From Opitutales bacterium (GTDB lineage: Bacteria; Verrucomicrobiota; Verrucomicrobiia; Opitutales; UBA2987): 5,539 nucleotides of DNA. The DNA lies in contig JAJFLT010000165.1 of NCBI GenBank assembly GCA_021772555.1, positions 1-5,539 on the forward strand. Reading direction: 5' to 3'. The notes under the pieces are model-generated. The model searched no databases and was not told where the DNA came from. It saw only the letters and a list, made by a program, of their open reading frames with translations. The translations under genes and the position numbers were made by a program. Positions 4,738 to 5,539 of this stretch are shown here, one piece after another (position 1 is the stretch's first letter; the number at the start of each line of letters is the position of its first letter).

Positions 4738-5539
4738 ATGTCGAACCAAGGAAAGGAACCGGTCCGATTGATTGTTGTAGGGGCGGGAAACCGTGGCATT
4801 GGCTATGCAAAATACGCTCTCGCTCATCCCCATAAGGCGAAAATCGTCGGTGTGGCAGAACCGCGGAAAGCCTACCGGGAAAAAATGACGCAAGAGCATC
4901 TAATTCCCGACAAAAATATTTTCCAAAGCTGGGAGGAGATACTGGTTAGGGATCGTTTTGCGGACGCGGTCATAATTGCCACCCAAGATGCTTTGCATGT
5001 TGAACCGACCATAGCATTGAGCGGCAAGGGCTATCACCTAATGCTGGAAAAACCGATGGCTCCCAATGAAAACGATTGTCGGCGCATTGTTTCAGCGGCT
5101 TTGGAGCAAAATATCATTTTCGCCGTCTGCCATGTTATGCGCTACACCCGTTACACCAGGACACTCAAGCGGATACTGGAATCAGGCGCCATTGGGGAGA
5201 TCGTTTCCATTCATCATTTAGAGCCGGTCGGCTATTGGCACCAGGCTCATTCTTTCGTGCGTGGGAATTGGGGTAATGAAGAGAAATCCTCGCCCATGCT
5301 ATTGGCGAAGTCCTGCCATGACATCGATTGGATTTGTTACCTTATGGGAGAAAAATGCAAGTCGGTATCGTCTTTCGGGGGACTCCACCATTTCAAGAAA
5401 AGCGAGAAACCGGTCGAAGCTGGTGATGCTGAATTCTGCGTGGATTGCAAATTTGAACCGGATTGCGCCTATTCCGCCAAAAAGATTTACCTTGGCAGGC
5501 TTAAAAATGGGCGTTTGGGTTGGCCGGTTGATGTGCTCA
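4738..5539 (+). CDS. Gfo/Idh/MocA-family NAD(P)-dependent oxidoreductase, cut by right window edge
   Basis: ATG 4738 opens 267 residues without a stop to the window edge; the full protein is expected to be roughly 350-430 residues. The N-terminal Rossmann fold shows LIVVGAGNRG (11-20, dinucleotide-binding glycines) and MLEKPMA (102-108, the family EKP signature with Lys105). The C-terminal domain carries KSCHDIDW (191-198), where the family's catalytic His/Asp lie. A Cys cluster, FCVDCKFEPDC (233-243; Cys234, 237, 243), is followed by YSAKKIY (245-251). This Cys-rich insert is known in one branch of the family and may bind metal or be structural. The family oxidises or reduces sugar hydroxyls; members include the 2,7-anhydro-sialic-acid oxidoreductases (YjhC/NanOx type) and GH109-like glycosidases, so a role on an amino or sialic-type sugar fits, but specificity cannot be read from sequence. 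It starts 9 nt after the epimerase stop, in the same frame, without a clear ribosome binding site. Confidence 0.9.
   Translation, partial: MSNQGKEPVRLIVVGAGNRGIGYAKYALAHPHKAKIVGVAEPRKAYREKMTQEHLIPDKNIFQSWEEILVRDRFADAVIIATQDALHVEPTIALSGKGYHLMLEKPMAPNENDCRRIVSAALEQNIIFAVCHVMRYTRYTRTLKRILESGAIGEIVSIHHLEPVGYWHQAHSFVRGNWGNEEKSSPMLLAKSCHDIDWICYLMGEKCKSVSSFGGLHHFKKSEKPVEAGDAEFCVDCKFEPDCAYSAKKIYLGRLKNGRLGWPVDVL

Noticed and set aside
1..5539. CRISPR array, insertion sequence, tRNA or attachment site
   Set aside because: I saw no regularly spaced repeats, transposase motifs, cloverleaf-like segment or terminal inverted repeats; the window is almost fully accounted for by metabolic genes.

Overview
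The window is a divergent gene cluster that looks like an amino-sugar catabolism locus from a Gram-negative bacterium. Base composition is moderate, intergenic gaps are short, and most starts lack an obvious Shine-Dalgarno sequence. The protein types (short NagA, a NagB with the GENGHLAFNDPP signature, cytosolic Asp-box propellers, a Gfo/Idh/MocA dehydrogenase with a Cys cluster) recall the Planctomycetes-Verrucomicrobia-Lentisphaerae group. That placement is an impression from the proteins, not a demonstrated assignment, and no rRNA or marker gene is present.

Left arm, minus strand: a complete 362-residue Asp-box (BNR, sialidase-like) beta-propeller protein (227-1315) is followed after 30 nt by a second, related propeller protein. 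The second starts at GTG 196 and runs off the left edge of the window. Neither has a visible signal peptide, and both lack the Arg of the sialidase FRIP motif, so 'sialidase' describes the fold better than the reaction.

Centre, 1316-1582: a 267-bp divergent control region. It holds a perfect 12-bp palindrome that can serve as a -10 element on both strands, overlapping operator-like inverted and direct repeats, a leader hairpin and a further imperfect dyad close to nagB.

Right arm, plus strand: a tight operon of nagB (glucosamine-6-phosphate deaminase), nagA (N-acetylglucosamine-6-phosphate deacetylase, without the usual N-terminal strand region), an N-acylglucosamine 2-epimerase (AGE)-family protein, and a Gfo/Idh/MocA oxidoreductase cut by the right edge. 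Junctions are 12 nt, a 4-nt overlap and 9 nt.

How they may work together (inference): the propellers and the oxidoreductase would release or remodel an unusual N-acetylated sugar or sialic-acid-like substrate inside the cell. The AGE-family enzyme would epimerise ManNAc-type sugar to GlcNAc. A kinase not seen in the window would phosphorylate it. NagA and NagB would then convert GlcNAc-6-P to GlcN-6-P and on to fructose-6-P plus ammonia. No transporter, lyase, kinase or regulator gene is visible here, so the true substrate is open.
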